From: CAZGMN01 sp964645765
Lineage (GTDB): Bacteria > Acidobacteriota > Aminicenantia > Aminicenantales > Aminicenantaceae
Assembly: GCA_964645765.1 (NCBI GenBank)
Contig: CAZYBE010000040.1
Span: forward strand, 1 to 25,363
Length of the DNA stretch: 25,363 nucleotides
Direction of reading: 5' to 3'
Below, piece after piece: positions 7,479 to 15,500 of the stretch. Numbering within the stretch: the stretch's first letter is position 1; each line of letters starts with the position of its first letter. The translations under genes and the position numbers were made by a program. The notes below the pieces were generated by a model, which saw only the letters and a list, made by a program, of their open reading frames with translations, did not search any database and had not been told where the DNA came from.

Positions 7479-7507
7479 ATACTACCATTAATATAGATTT
7501 TTGTCAA
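7479..7507 (-). promoter_or_regulatory. Sigma70-type promoter for the small transcription unit
   Basis: On the minus strand a perfect -35 TTGACA (7507-7502) is separated by 17 bases from TAGTAT (7484-7479; 4 of 6 match TATAAT). The predicted start of transcription is near 7472, about 25 bases before the ATG at 7447. The stretch 7508-7602 holds only AT-rich sequence with a short palindrome TCAATATATTGA at 7572-7583. Confidence 0.6.
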
Positions 7508-7602
7508 AGTTATTGCTTATGAATAAAATTAATCCTAAATTTAACACTCTAAAAATTGTGAGCAAAATTATTCAATATATTGAGTATTTTGTTTGATAAT
7601 CT

Positions 7603-8763
7603 TTAGAGCTTCGGTTTATTCCTGTGATATTCCTCTATTTTTTCGCTGAACCAGGACCAGATTTTTTTGTGGAAGGCGAGGCTTGGCGGGTTCGCCTCCA
7701 GAATCGAGAGCAGGCTTTTTTCTTCTTTGTCCTCGAGCGTAAACCTGAATTTTTTCTCCGGGTCATAGAGAGCCGGAAATTCCGGGTGGAACTGGACGCC
7801 GAGCACATTGGGGAATTTTTTATGTTCGATGGCTTCGACCACCTTGCCGTCCAGTGAGGTCGCGGCGATTTCCATCCCTTTGCCCAGTTTTCCGGCCATC
7901 TGGTGGTGAGAGCTGAGGATGTAAGGAGTGTCTTCTTTCTTCAAGCCGAACTCTGCACAGAATTTGCCGTTTTTGATGAATTTTATTCGGTGGAGATTAT
8001 AACCGATGAGTTTTTCTTCGGGGTAGAGCGAGGCAAAAGGATTCGTGTGCCAGTTTTCCTTGCCGAGGGCGATAACATCTTCAAAATATTTTTTTCCGTA
8101 GACCTCTGACCAGATGTCTTGAATCAGAATTCCGCCAGTTCCAACATTCAAGCTCTGGGAGCCCAGGCAGAAGGCCAGCACAGGAAACTGTGGCGATGAG
8201 TCCACAAGAGCCTTGAAATTGTAATCCTGAAACCCGCCCAAAAGATGAAAGATGAATGATAGCTCTAAGAAGTGGCGATAGGGAGTCTCGATTCGAGTCA
8301 GGAAGTTTGTCTTTTCTTTGAAGATTTGAGGAGGAATGTCTGCCCCACCGAAAAAGATGACACCGTCCGATTTCTTGAAGATTTCTTCGAACTCAGCCGT
8401 GAGCGGATTTTTCTCGAAAAGATTATTTCTACTGAACTCGGCTCGAAGCTTATGAAATTTGACCCAATCCAGGTTGTTATCTTTGACATAGGCTATCGAG
8501 GCTTTATAATCGGTGCGTTCTTTTTCATGGAAAACACCGATAACCAGAAGGTTTTCGACGTTAATCAGCCCATTCTTTCTAAGCTCGACGAGGGCACGAA
8601 TACTTCCTAGCGAAGGGTAGAAAATCACTAACCTCACTTCTTTGGAAGCAAGCTCGGCTGTGTCGAAAAAGCGCTCCTCGGACTGTGAGAAAAGAGGTAT
8701 CCAGGCAAGACAAATCGCCAACATAAAGAAAAGAAAGATTTTTTTCATCAAATCAATTCTCAT
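7603..8763 (-). CDS. Exported class I glutamine amidotransferase-like protein (peptidase C26 / gamma-glutamyl hydrolase type)
   Basis: A 386-residue protein. Residues 1-26 form a signal peptide (KK, then a hydrophobic core, then SQS), so it is predicted to work outside the cytoplasm. The rest is a class I amidotransferase fold with the nucleophile elbow AFCLGSQ (Cys199) and the catalytic pair in GVQFHPE (His326, Glu328). The segment SSHHQMAGKL also matches gamma-glutamyl-GABA hydrolase/peptidase C26 proteins. The likely activity is hydrolysis of a gamma-glutamyl amide; the substrate is unknown. The start at 8763 has GGAG 8 bases upstream; a second Met five codons in is an alternative. It has its own promoter (8841-8813) and is probably monocistronic. 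Confidence 0.82.
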   Translation of the reverse strand: MRIDLMKKIFLFFMLAICLAWIPLFSQSEERFFDTAELASKEVRLVIFYPSLGSIRALVELRKNGLINVENLLVIGVFHEKERTDYKASIAYVKDNNLDWVKFHKLRAEFSRNNLFEKNPLTAEFEEIFKKSDGVIFFGGADIPPQIFKEKTNFLTRIETPYRHFLELSFIFHLLGGFQDYNFKALVDSSPQFPVLAFCLGSQSLNVGTGGILIQDIWSEVYGKKYFEDVIALGKENWHTNPFASLYPEEKLIGYNLHRIKFIKNGKFCAEFGLKKEDTPYILSSHHQMAGKLGKGMEIAATSLDGKVVEAIEHKKFPNVLGVQFHPEFPALYDPEKKFRFTLEDKEEKSLLSILEANPPSLAFHKKIWSWFSEKIEEYHRNKPKL

Positions 8764-8812
8764 CCTTGACTCTCCTGTCCTTATTTTCGGTCTTCTTATT
8801 CGATTATCGGAA

Positions 8813-8841
8813 ATTATAATTCTCTTTCTTTCTTCTTACAA
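8813..8841 (-). promoter_or_regulatory. Sigma70-type promoter for the exported amidotransferase
   Basis: On the minus strand TTGTAA (8841-8836), a 17-base spacer and a perfect TATAAT (8818-8813). Transcription would start near 8806, giving a leader of about 43 bases with AGGAG ahead of the ATG at 8763. Confidence 0.62.
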
Positions 8842-8908
8842 GAAAAAATGAAAGGATGCAAAATGGAAAGAGGCTACTCATCTGGCCACAGAAGCCAAGC
8901 AATTTAGT

Positions 8909-9193
8909 TTAGTCTTCATTCGGAAAAGAGATTTCCCATTCTCCTGATTCATGGACCTTGATTATGACCGGCTTTCCTTCCATCCGGCACTTGAAGACTT
9001 CAAATGTCTTTCCAGATTTCTTATCAAGCACTCTTTCTCTGGTCGCAATCTCGTCGATGACGAACTCCCGGCTGCCGATGACGACTGCCCTCGGGATTTC
9101 CTCGCCCTTGTAGCCGGCATAGAACCGCAGCTCGAACTTTCCCCTTTGTTCCTTTTTAGAGCCAAGCAAATTCTTTTTTTTCCTGGATTTCAT
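8909..9193 (-). CDS. Small uncharacterised protein
   Basis: A 94-residue protein with no signal peptide or membrane segment. The first 18 residues are strongly basic (KSRKKKNLLGSKKEQRGK). The rest looks like a compact beta-rich domain with alternating hydrophobic residues, ending in WEISFPNED. The pattern of a short strand, VIDEI, and a C-terminal GEWEI strand faintly recalls small DUF6504-like domains, but I cannot claim membership. A promoter-like sequence (9243-9215) precedes it; the Shine-Dalgarno is weak. It is separated by 145 bases from the amidotransferase gene, which has its own promoter. Confidence 0.7.
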   Translation of the reverse strand: MKSRKKKNLLGSKKEQRGKFELRFYAGYKGEEIPRAVVIGSREFVIDEIATRERVLDKKSGKTFEVFKCRMEGKPVIIKVHESGEWEISFPNED

Positions 9194-9214
9194 TCGGCTG
9201 ATATGCTATTTTAT

Positions 9215-9243
9215 ATTTTAACCTGTTCCTTCTTAAGAAGCAA
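9215..9243 (-). promoter_or_regulatory. Possible promoter for the 94-residue protein
   Basis: On the minus strand TTGCTT (9243-9238), a 17-base spacer and TAAAAT (9220-9215; 5 of 6). The start of transcription would be close to 9208, only about 15 bases before the ATG at 9193. Confidence 0.42.
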
Positions 9244-9265
9244 AACCTCAAAGAATTCTTAAGTT

Positions 9266-9405
9266 CCCAATACAAACGCATTAAAAAAAGTGTCATCGCG
9301 AGGAGCGAAGCGACGTGGCGATCTCATTAAATAAAATGAGATTGCCACGTTCCCTTCGGTTGCTCGCAATGACGATGTGACGAAATTAATTGCGTTTGTA
9401 TTAGG
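9266..9405. repeat. Nested palindromic repeat (REP/MITE-like)
   Basis: The inner palindrome pairs 9292-9328 (GTCATCGCGAGGAGCGAAGC...) with 9335-9373 (...TTGCTCGCAATGAC), around a loop of a few bases. Its sequence belongs to the GTCATTGCGAGGAGCGAAGCG type of dispersed hairpin seen in many unrelated bacterial genomes. An outer inverted repeat, AATACAAACGCA(A)TTAA, flanks it (9266-9284 and 9386-9405). It sits between divergent genes, so it is not a shared terminator. The rest of the 370-base gene-free stretch (9406-9563) is AT-rich and shows nothing I can name. Confidence 0.85.
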
Positions 9406-9563
9406 TTAAAATTTATTAATAGGATTTCATATATAAAAGAAAAAATCTTTATATTTTCTCATCAGATAAAACCTTTTTGGGGCATTTTTCGTTTATATAG
9501 GGTGAAAGATATAAGCTGAAGACTAATTGCGAAAGAAATTCAGATGATAAAAGGTTAACGGCA

Positions 9564-11702
9564 ATGGTAAAAAAAGCGGCATTCATAATTATTTTTATTC
9601 TGATTTTTTTATTTTTTCCGCAATTCTTCTTTTCCGCTAACCAGGAGGCTTTAAAAATCCCGAGGCTTTCCAGCCCTCCCAAGATTGACGGAGTCCTTGA
9701 TAATCCGCTCTGGGAGAAGGAAGCCTTGAAAATCGAAAATTTTCTCCAGTATACACCCAAAGAAAAGGGAACTCCCTCAGAAAAAACCGTGGCTTACATC
9801 GGCTATGACGGGAAAAACCTCTACTTCGCCTTTCGCTGCTTTGATTCTGAGCCAAACAAAATAAGAGCCTCGGTCACAAATCGCGACAACATTGTCGATG
9901 ACGATTGGGCCGTCATCTTCCTCGATTGCTTCAACGAGAAGCGCCGTGCTTTCTCCTTCATCCTCAACCCGATAGGAGTCCAGATGGATATGATGCGCAT
10001 CGAAGAGGGCGGAAACGATAATATGGACGAGAGTTGGGACACGGTTTTTTATTCAGACGGGAAGATCGACGAGCAGGGTTACACGGTTGAGGTGGCTATA
10101 CCCTTCAAGAGCATCCGCTTCCCTGATAAAGAGGAAAAAATATGGGGAATGACGCTCGGCCGGACCATTGCCCGAAAAGGAGAGGTCATCCTCTGGCCTC
10201 CGGTCTCAAAATCGCTTCCCGGCCTGCTGACCCAGGAGGGGGAGATCATGGTTCAGGGAAAGGTTGAGAAAGGCAGAAACTTCGAGCTCATGCCTGTCTT
10301 CACTTCCCTAAAGAACAAAGGTGAAAAGCTTGATGTGCAGCCAGGAGTGAACTTTAAATATGGAATCAGCTCTGATTTGACCATGGACTTGACCCTCAAC
10401 CCTGATTTCAGCCACATCGAGGCCGATGCCCCCCAGATTGATATCAACCAGAGGTATGCCCTCTATTATCAGGAGAAGCGACCCTTCTTCCTGGAAGGGA
10501 TGGAAATCTTCCGCTTTCCTGACATCGAGATGGTCTACACCCGGAGAATCATCGACCTTGGTGGTGGAGCCAAGCTGACTGGGAAAATCGGTCGCTTCAC
10601 CTACGGGCTTCTTTCTGCCTATGATACCAATCCCACTGAAAGCCTCTGGGAAGTCCATGACGGCGGTGAAAACAGGAGCGAGAACGCTCTTTTCAACATC
10701 TTTCGCCTAAAGACTGACGTCTTCAAAGAGTCCTATCTGGGATTCTGCCTGGCTGATAAGGAGATCGACAGCTCCTTCAACCGCGTCGCTGGCATAGACG
10801 GCCAGTTCAAGTTTAAGAATAAATTCTTCTTCAATTTTCAGGCGACAGGCTCTAAGACAAAGTTTGAGGATGAAGGGACGGATATCGTCCCTGCCCTTTA
10901 TGCTGAATTCTACTACTACACCAAGGACTGGGGAGGAGGCGTGTTCTGGGAATCGATTCACCCTGACTTTGAAGCCTCCTCTGGCTTTATCAGCCGTGTC
11001 GATTACAGAACTTTTGGGGCCTCGACTTCGTTTAACTTCTATCCTGAGAAACAGTATTTGAATCAGGTGAGCTTTAACCTCAATGTCGGCCAGAGGTACG
11101 CTTATTTTGATGACACTCTTCAAGACCAGTGGCTGAGGACTATGCTTCAGTTCAGGATGACTGAGTTCAGCCAGGCCAATGTTTACTACCAGAATTTGAT
11201 GGAGAGGTATGAAGGAATTAGTTTTAGAAAGAACGTTTTTATGCTGGAAGCCGAGACGAGTTTCATCGGCTGGCTTCCCTTTGGCTTTTTCTTCCAGACA
11301 GGCGAGAGCATCTACTATGACCCGGATAACCCCTATCTTGGTTATAGCAATACTTATACGTTTTATTTCAACATCAAGCCCAATAAGAGACTTCAGATGA
11401 TGATTGATTTCAGCAAGGAGACATTCTGGAAGCGCCGAGGAGGAGAGCAGGTTTTTGATTATAATGTCGTCCGCCAGCGGACAACCTACCAGATTTCGAA
11501 GACCCTTTCTCTGAGAACAATCGTTGACTACAACCATTATGACAAGCAGATTTACGGCAGCTTGCTGGTGAGCTGGATTCTGAGGCCCGGAACAGTCTTC
11601 TTCTTAGGAGTCGACAACGATTATTTTAGAAATGACGCAGGCCGTTACAAACAGGACAATTACAGCGTCTTCGTTAAATTCTCCTACTGGTGGAGAATCT
11701 GA
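9564..11702 (+). CDS. Outer-membrane protein with CBM9-like domain and DUF5916 barrel
   Basis: A 712-residue secreted protein. Residues 1-25 are a signal peptide. Residues about 32-230 match the CBM9-like sugar-binding fold (PKIDGVLDNPLWEKE, then VAYIGYDGKNLYFAFRCFD, DDDWAVIFLDCF and GYTVEVAIPFKSIRF). From about 245 to the end is a DUF5916-type region rich in alternating aromatic strands (QRYALYYQEKRPFFLEGMEIF is the family hallmark), ending in an aromatic residue-rich strand, as expected of an outer-membrane beta-barrel. The role is unknown; glycan or polymer binding at the surface is an inference from the CBM9-like domain. The gene stands alone, divergent from the 94-residue gene and convergent with the next one. 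Confidence 0.88.
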   Translation: MVKKAAFIIIFILIFLFFPQFFFSANQEALKIPRLSSPPKIDGVLDNPLWEKEALKIENFLQYTPKEKGTPSEKTVAYIGYDGKNLYFAFRCFDSEPNKIRASVTNRDNIVDDDWAVIFLDCFNEKRRAFSFILNPIGVQMDMMRIEEGGNDNMDESWDTVFYSDGKIDEQGYTVEVAIPFKSIRFPDKEEKIWGMTLGRTIARKGEVILWPPVSKSLPGLLTQEGEIMVQGKVEKGRNFELMPVFTSLKNKGEKLDVQPGVNFKYGISSDLTMDLTLNPDFSHIEADAPQIDINQRYALYYQEKRPFFLEGMEIFRFPDIEMVYTRRIIDLGGGAKLTGKIGRFTYGLLSAYDTNPTESLWEVHDGGENRSENALFNIFRLKTDVFKESYLGFCLADKEIDSSFNRVAGIDGQFKFKNKFFFNFQATGSKTKFEDEGTDIVPALYAEFYYYTKDWGGGVFWESIHPDFEASSGFISRVDYRTFGASTSFNFYPEKQYLNQVSFNLNVGQRYAYFDDTLQDQWLRTMLQFRMTEFSQANVYYQNLMERYEGISFRKNVFMLEAETSFIGWLPFGFFFQTGESIYYDPDNPYLGYSNTYTFYFNIKPNKRLQMMIDFSKETFWKRRGGEQVFDYNVVRQRTTYQISKTLSLRTIVDYNHYDKQIYGSLLVSWILRPGTVFFLGVDNDYFRNDAGRYKQDNYSVFVKFSYWWRI

Positions 11703-11812
11703 TATAATCCGACTGCAAAAGAGTTAAACACCCAGAGAGTAATTGACGACAGGCTCAACCTTACTGATGGTGGAGACTTTCTATGCCAGTTTTGGGTGAA
11801 CTTCTAACGTTT

Positions 11813-12190
11813 TTAGGATAATCCCCTGATAATTCCTGCCAGAATGGCAATGCCCACAAAAATAATGGCGATGATCACCAGGACATACTGCAGCGTATAG
11901 AGCTTTTTCAACTCGTTGAGAGCATTCATGAGGTAGGAAATATCACTTTCTGCAGTATCCACAATTTTCTTAAAAGAATCGGCTGCTTTGATTGTCCAGA
12001 TGCCGATAATGATGTAAAGAGCTCCCATGAAGATAGTCACAATTCCTCCTCGGCTCAGAGTGAATAAGCCGCTAGCGGCTACGATAGCCCCGAGCACAAT
12101 AAAGAAGATAGCGACAAACTTCATCCTCTTGGCCAGTGTGCCAATCAGTTGGTTTTGAGCATCGGTAAATTCATAAGTTTTTGCTTCCAT
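11813..12190 (-). CDS. Small membrane protein, DUF5362-like
   Basis: A 125-residue protein with three or four membrane helices: about residues 24-44, 50-68 and 102-122. A soluble helix (SFKKIVDTAESDISYLMNAL) sits between the second and the last. The pattern, including GIWTIKAADSFKKIV and ELKKLYTLQY, resembles DUF5362 membrane proteins of unknown function. A longer frame begins at 12256, but the ATG at 12190 is preferred: it follows an AAGGAGG Shine-Dalgarno (12209-12203, spacing 12) and removes a basic stretch unlike the family. It is convergent with the DUF5916 gene; the 110 bases between them show no clear terminator. Confidence 0.78.
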   Translation of the reverse strand: MEAKTYEFTDAQNQLIGTLAKRMKFVAIFFIVLGAIVAASGLFTLSRGGIVTIFMGALYIIIGIWTIKAADSFKKIVDTAESDISYLMNALNELKKLYTLQYVLVIIAIIFVGIAILAGIIRGLS

Positions 12191-12291
12191 TTTACGGTTC
12201 TCCCTCCTTAATCTGGATTTTTTACGAGTCAGGGCTGCCGGATTGAATTGCTCCACCCCCTACAAAGGTCCTCTTTAATTGAGGTTGAAAA

Positions 12292-12441
12292 ATGCAGCGG
12301 GTGAAGCTGGCCCTCAACAGCGTTGTTACTCTCCACGATTGGTATCTGTTGAAATTCGAGAATTACGATATCACTCAGATACCGGGATGTCAATTTGCTT
12401 TTAAGGAAAACCGAGCTTTAACTCAGGCTTCTCCTCGCTAA
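12292..12441 (+). CDS. Candidate 49-residue ORF between divergent genes
   Basis: An ATG at 12292 opens 49 codons to TAA, with GAGG 7 bases upstream (12281-12284). The peptide starts MQRVKLALNS, contains LHDWYLLKFENYDITQIPG and has one Cys; there is no signal peptide or membrane helix. I recognise no family. No convincing promoter precedes it. It could be a small gene, a degraded fragment, or chance; codon use is not obviously unlike neighbouring genes. The 352 bases between the DUF5362-like start and mfd hold this ORF and the duplicated mfd leader. Confidence 0.3.
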   Translation: MQRVKLALNSVVTLHDWYLLKFENYDITQIPGCQFAFKENRALTQASPR

Positions 12442-12458
12442 GGGACATTAAGGACTGT

Positions 12459-12546
12459 CCTTTTCTCCTGCGCGTCAGCTATAATAATTTCGTGAATAAA
12501 TAAAGGGTCCCCTTTTTTCAGCGCGTTGGCTATAATAATTTCATGA
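12459..12546. repeat. Imperfect tandem duplication of the mfd upstream region
   Basis: The block CCTTTTCTCCTGCGCGTCAG followed by CTATAATAATTTCGTGA (12459-12495) recurs 51 bases later as CCTTTTTTCAGCGCGTTGG followed by CTATAATAATTTCATGA (to 12546). The second copy ends in the mfd start codon. In the first copy the equivalent codon is GTG, which would open only GTG-AAT-AAA-TAA. Confidence 0.75.
12531..12536 (+). promoter_or_regulatory. TATAAT -10 element immediately before the mfd start
   Basis: A perfect TATAAT lies 6 bases before the mfd ATG at 12543, with no Shine-Dalgarno between. Transcription would begin at or next to the start codon, the arrangement of a leaderless mRNA. No good -35 is seen at 16-18 bases upstream. 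An identical TATAATAATTTC occurs in the upstream repeat copy at 12480-12491. Confidence 0.45.
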
Positions 12547-15500
12547 GTCTGGATTTTCTGAAGGAGAGAGAGGAGTTAAAGAGGCTTCTCCAAGCGGTGA
12601 GACAAGGGGAGAGGGGCCTGAAAATAACCGGACTCGCAGAGCCTTCCAAGCCTTATTTCCTCTTTATCCTTTCCCGTGAATCAAAGAGACGCATCGTTTT
12701 TATCCGCCCCTCATCATCTTCTCTTTCCCAGTTTGAAGAGCAGTGTCGGTTTTATTTATCCCAGTTTTCCTCTGATTTGAACATCGCTTCTCTCCCCTCC
12801 CTTTCAGAAAACCCATACCAGGAAATTCCTCCTTCCCTGGATTCAATCTCTTCAAGGATGAGATTTTTCTACGATTTAATCTATCATCAACCTCGACTCG
12901 TCTTGACCCATATTTTTGGCCTGCTCAAGCCTTTTCCCAGTCCAGCGGACAGCTATCGCTTCTTCCTCGACGTAGAAAAAGGCGGCGAAGCCGGCCGTGA
13001 CCGGGTCTTAAAGTTGCTCGGCGATTACGGCTACACAAAGGAAGACCTGGTCAATTCTTCTGGAGAGTATGCCTGGCGCGGAGGGGTGGTTGATGTCTAT
13101 TCTCCGTGGCAGCCGTTCCCTTTTCGAATCGAGTTCAGCGGCGATGAGGTTGCATCCATTCGGGAGTTTGAGCCTTCAACGCAGCGCTCGATAAAGAAGG
13201 TAGACCGTGTTCTCTTCCCTTCCCTCCATGAATTTCCCTACTCTCTTCAATTCATCCGCGAATGGGAAGAATTGGCCAAGAAAGAATGCCCGCGCTGCTT
13301 TAAGGACATCGAAGAGAAAACAGCCCGGCTCGAACAGGGAGATCTATTTCCTTCCTTTTTCTATCTTTCCCTTGTTCACAAGAAACATTTCGTGCCCTTC
13401 AGCCATTATCTCAAGGATTATCTATTCGTCATCGACGATTTTGATGAGGTGGAAAGGGAGTGGGAGGAAACGAACAAAGACCTGCGGGACGAGTATGACG
13501 AGCTAAAAGAAAACCGAAAACTCGTCATCCCTCCTGAAGACATCTATCCTGCTCAGCTCTGGGAAAAGATCAAACATGAGGCCATAGGCTTCCAGGAGCT
13601 TGCTTCGAAAAAAGATGAAAAAACATTTTCCTTTGCCTTCCAGTCTGTTCCCAAGTTCGCGAACAGGATTCCCTTTTTCCTTCAATACTTGAAAAGATTA
13701 CAGGAAGAAAGGGAAAGATGCTTCATCTTTTTCTCAAGCGATGGCCTGCGCAAGAAACTGGCCAGCCTTCTGGCCCAGAGCGAGATTTTGAGCCGGGAAT
13801 CTTCATCGCCCTTCATCTTTGCCAAGGATGGAGCGGTCATGCTTCTTCTTGGAGACCTTGAGGGCGGGTTCAGTTACCCCAAAGAGAAAGTGACTTTTTT
13901 TTCGGAGAAAGACATTTTCACCGAAGAAAAAGTCATAGTCTCCCGGCCTCAGCTCAAGCCTTTTCTCTCCCAATTCCAGGACCTCAGAGTCGGGGACTAT
14001 GTTGTCCATACAGACTGCGGAATAGGAATTTTCGATGGCCTGGTCAAGATGGAAGTGGATAAAAAAGAGCGGGAGTTCATCAAAGTCCTCTATCGGGATG
14101 ACGATAAGCTTTTTGTTCCAGTTGAAGACCTCAACCTGGTCCAGAAGTACTCAAGAGTCGGCTCAACCTTGCCTCCTCTTGATAAGCTGGGAAGCCTTTC
14201 TTGGGAGAAGACAAAAGCCAGGACAAAGCAGGCTATCGAGAAGATGGCCAGAGAGCTGCTCCAACTCTATGCTCAGCGCAAGGCCATCAAGGGCTTTCGC
14301 TTTAGTCCCTCAGGTGCCTGGCAGGCTGAGTTTGAAAAAACTTTTGAGTATGAAGAGACAGAGGACCAATTTCGGGCCATAGATGAAGTCATGAGAGACA
14401 TGGAATCCGATTCTCCCATGGACAGACTCCTCTGTGGAGATGTCGGCTACGGCAAGACTGAAGTGGCGATGAGGGCTTCGTTCAAGGCCGTGATGGACGG
14501 AAAGCAGGCGGCTGTCCTCTGTCCGACAACTGTCCTTGCCAGCCAGCATCTAAAAACCTTCCGAAACAGGATGATTCTTTTTCCAATCAGGGTCGAGGGC
14601 CTGAGCCGGCTCCAGACAAAGAGCCAGCAGAAGAAGATTGTCGAAGATTTAAAGAAGGGCTTGGTCGATATCGTCATCGGCACCCACCGCCTCCTCTCCA
14701 AGGATGTTCAATTCCATGACCTTGGCCTGCTCGTCGTCGATGAAGAGCAGAGGTTCGGGGTGAATCATAAAGAAAAGATAAAGACGATGAAGGCCAATAT
14801 CGATGTCTTAGCCATGAGCGCCACGCCCATCCCCAGGACGCTGAACCTGTCTCTTACCGGGCTCAGGGACATCAGCCTTATTGAGACGCCTCCCAGGGAT
14901 AGGCTGGCTATCCATACTGTCGTCGCTCCCTTCAGCCCGAAGCTTATCGCCTCGGCGATTAAAACAGAATTAATACGCAAAGGACAGGTCTATTATATCC
15001 ACAACAGGATTGAAGACATCGAATCCAGAGCCCGGATGATCGAAGGGCTGGTTCCTCAAGCAAAGGTGGTTGTCGTTCATGGGCAGATGCCGAGCACGGC
15101 TGTGGAGAAAAGGATGATTGATTTTATCAGCCAGAAATCGAACGCTCTGGTTTCGACGACGATTGTCGAGAATGGAATTGACATTCCACTGGTCAATACC
15201 CTCATTGTCGAAGGTGCAGACGAGTTTGGGCTCTCTCAACTCTATCAGCTCCGGGGAAGAGTCGGCCGTTCCTCCCGCCAGGCTCTTGCCTATTTTCTTG
15301 TTCCTCCCCTTGATGTGGTCAGTCCCCTGGCCAAGGAGCGGCTGAAAGCCCTTCAAGAGTTTACCGAGCTGGGGTCAGGCTTTAGATTGGCAGCCAAGGA
15401 TTTGGAGATAAGAGGAGCAGGGAATTTTTTGGGCACGGCCCAGCATGGATACATGGAGGCCGTCGGTTTCGATTATTTCATGCATCTTTTGGAGCAGACG

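Noticed and set aside
7554..7563. AATTGTGAGC, resembling the left half of the lac operator
   Set aside because: Only half of the operator matches, no repressor gene is nearby and the region is AT-rich; chance is the simpler explanation.
9292..9373. The palindrome as a bidirectional terminator
   Set aside because: The flanking genes diverge from it and neither arm is followed by a T-run of the right kind.
10707..11537. Minus-strand open frame of 276 codons inside the DUF5916 gene
   Set aside because: It is antisense to a well-supported outer-membrane protein gene and shows no domain, promoter or Shine-Dalgarno.
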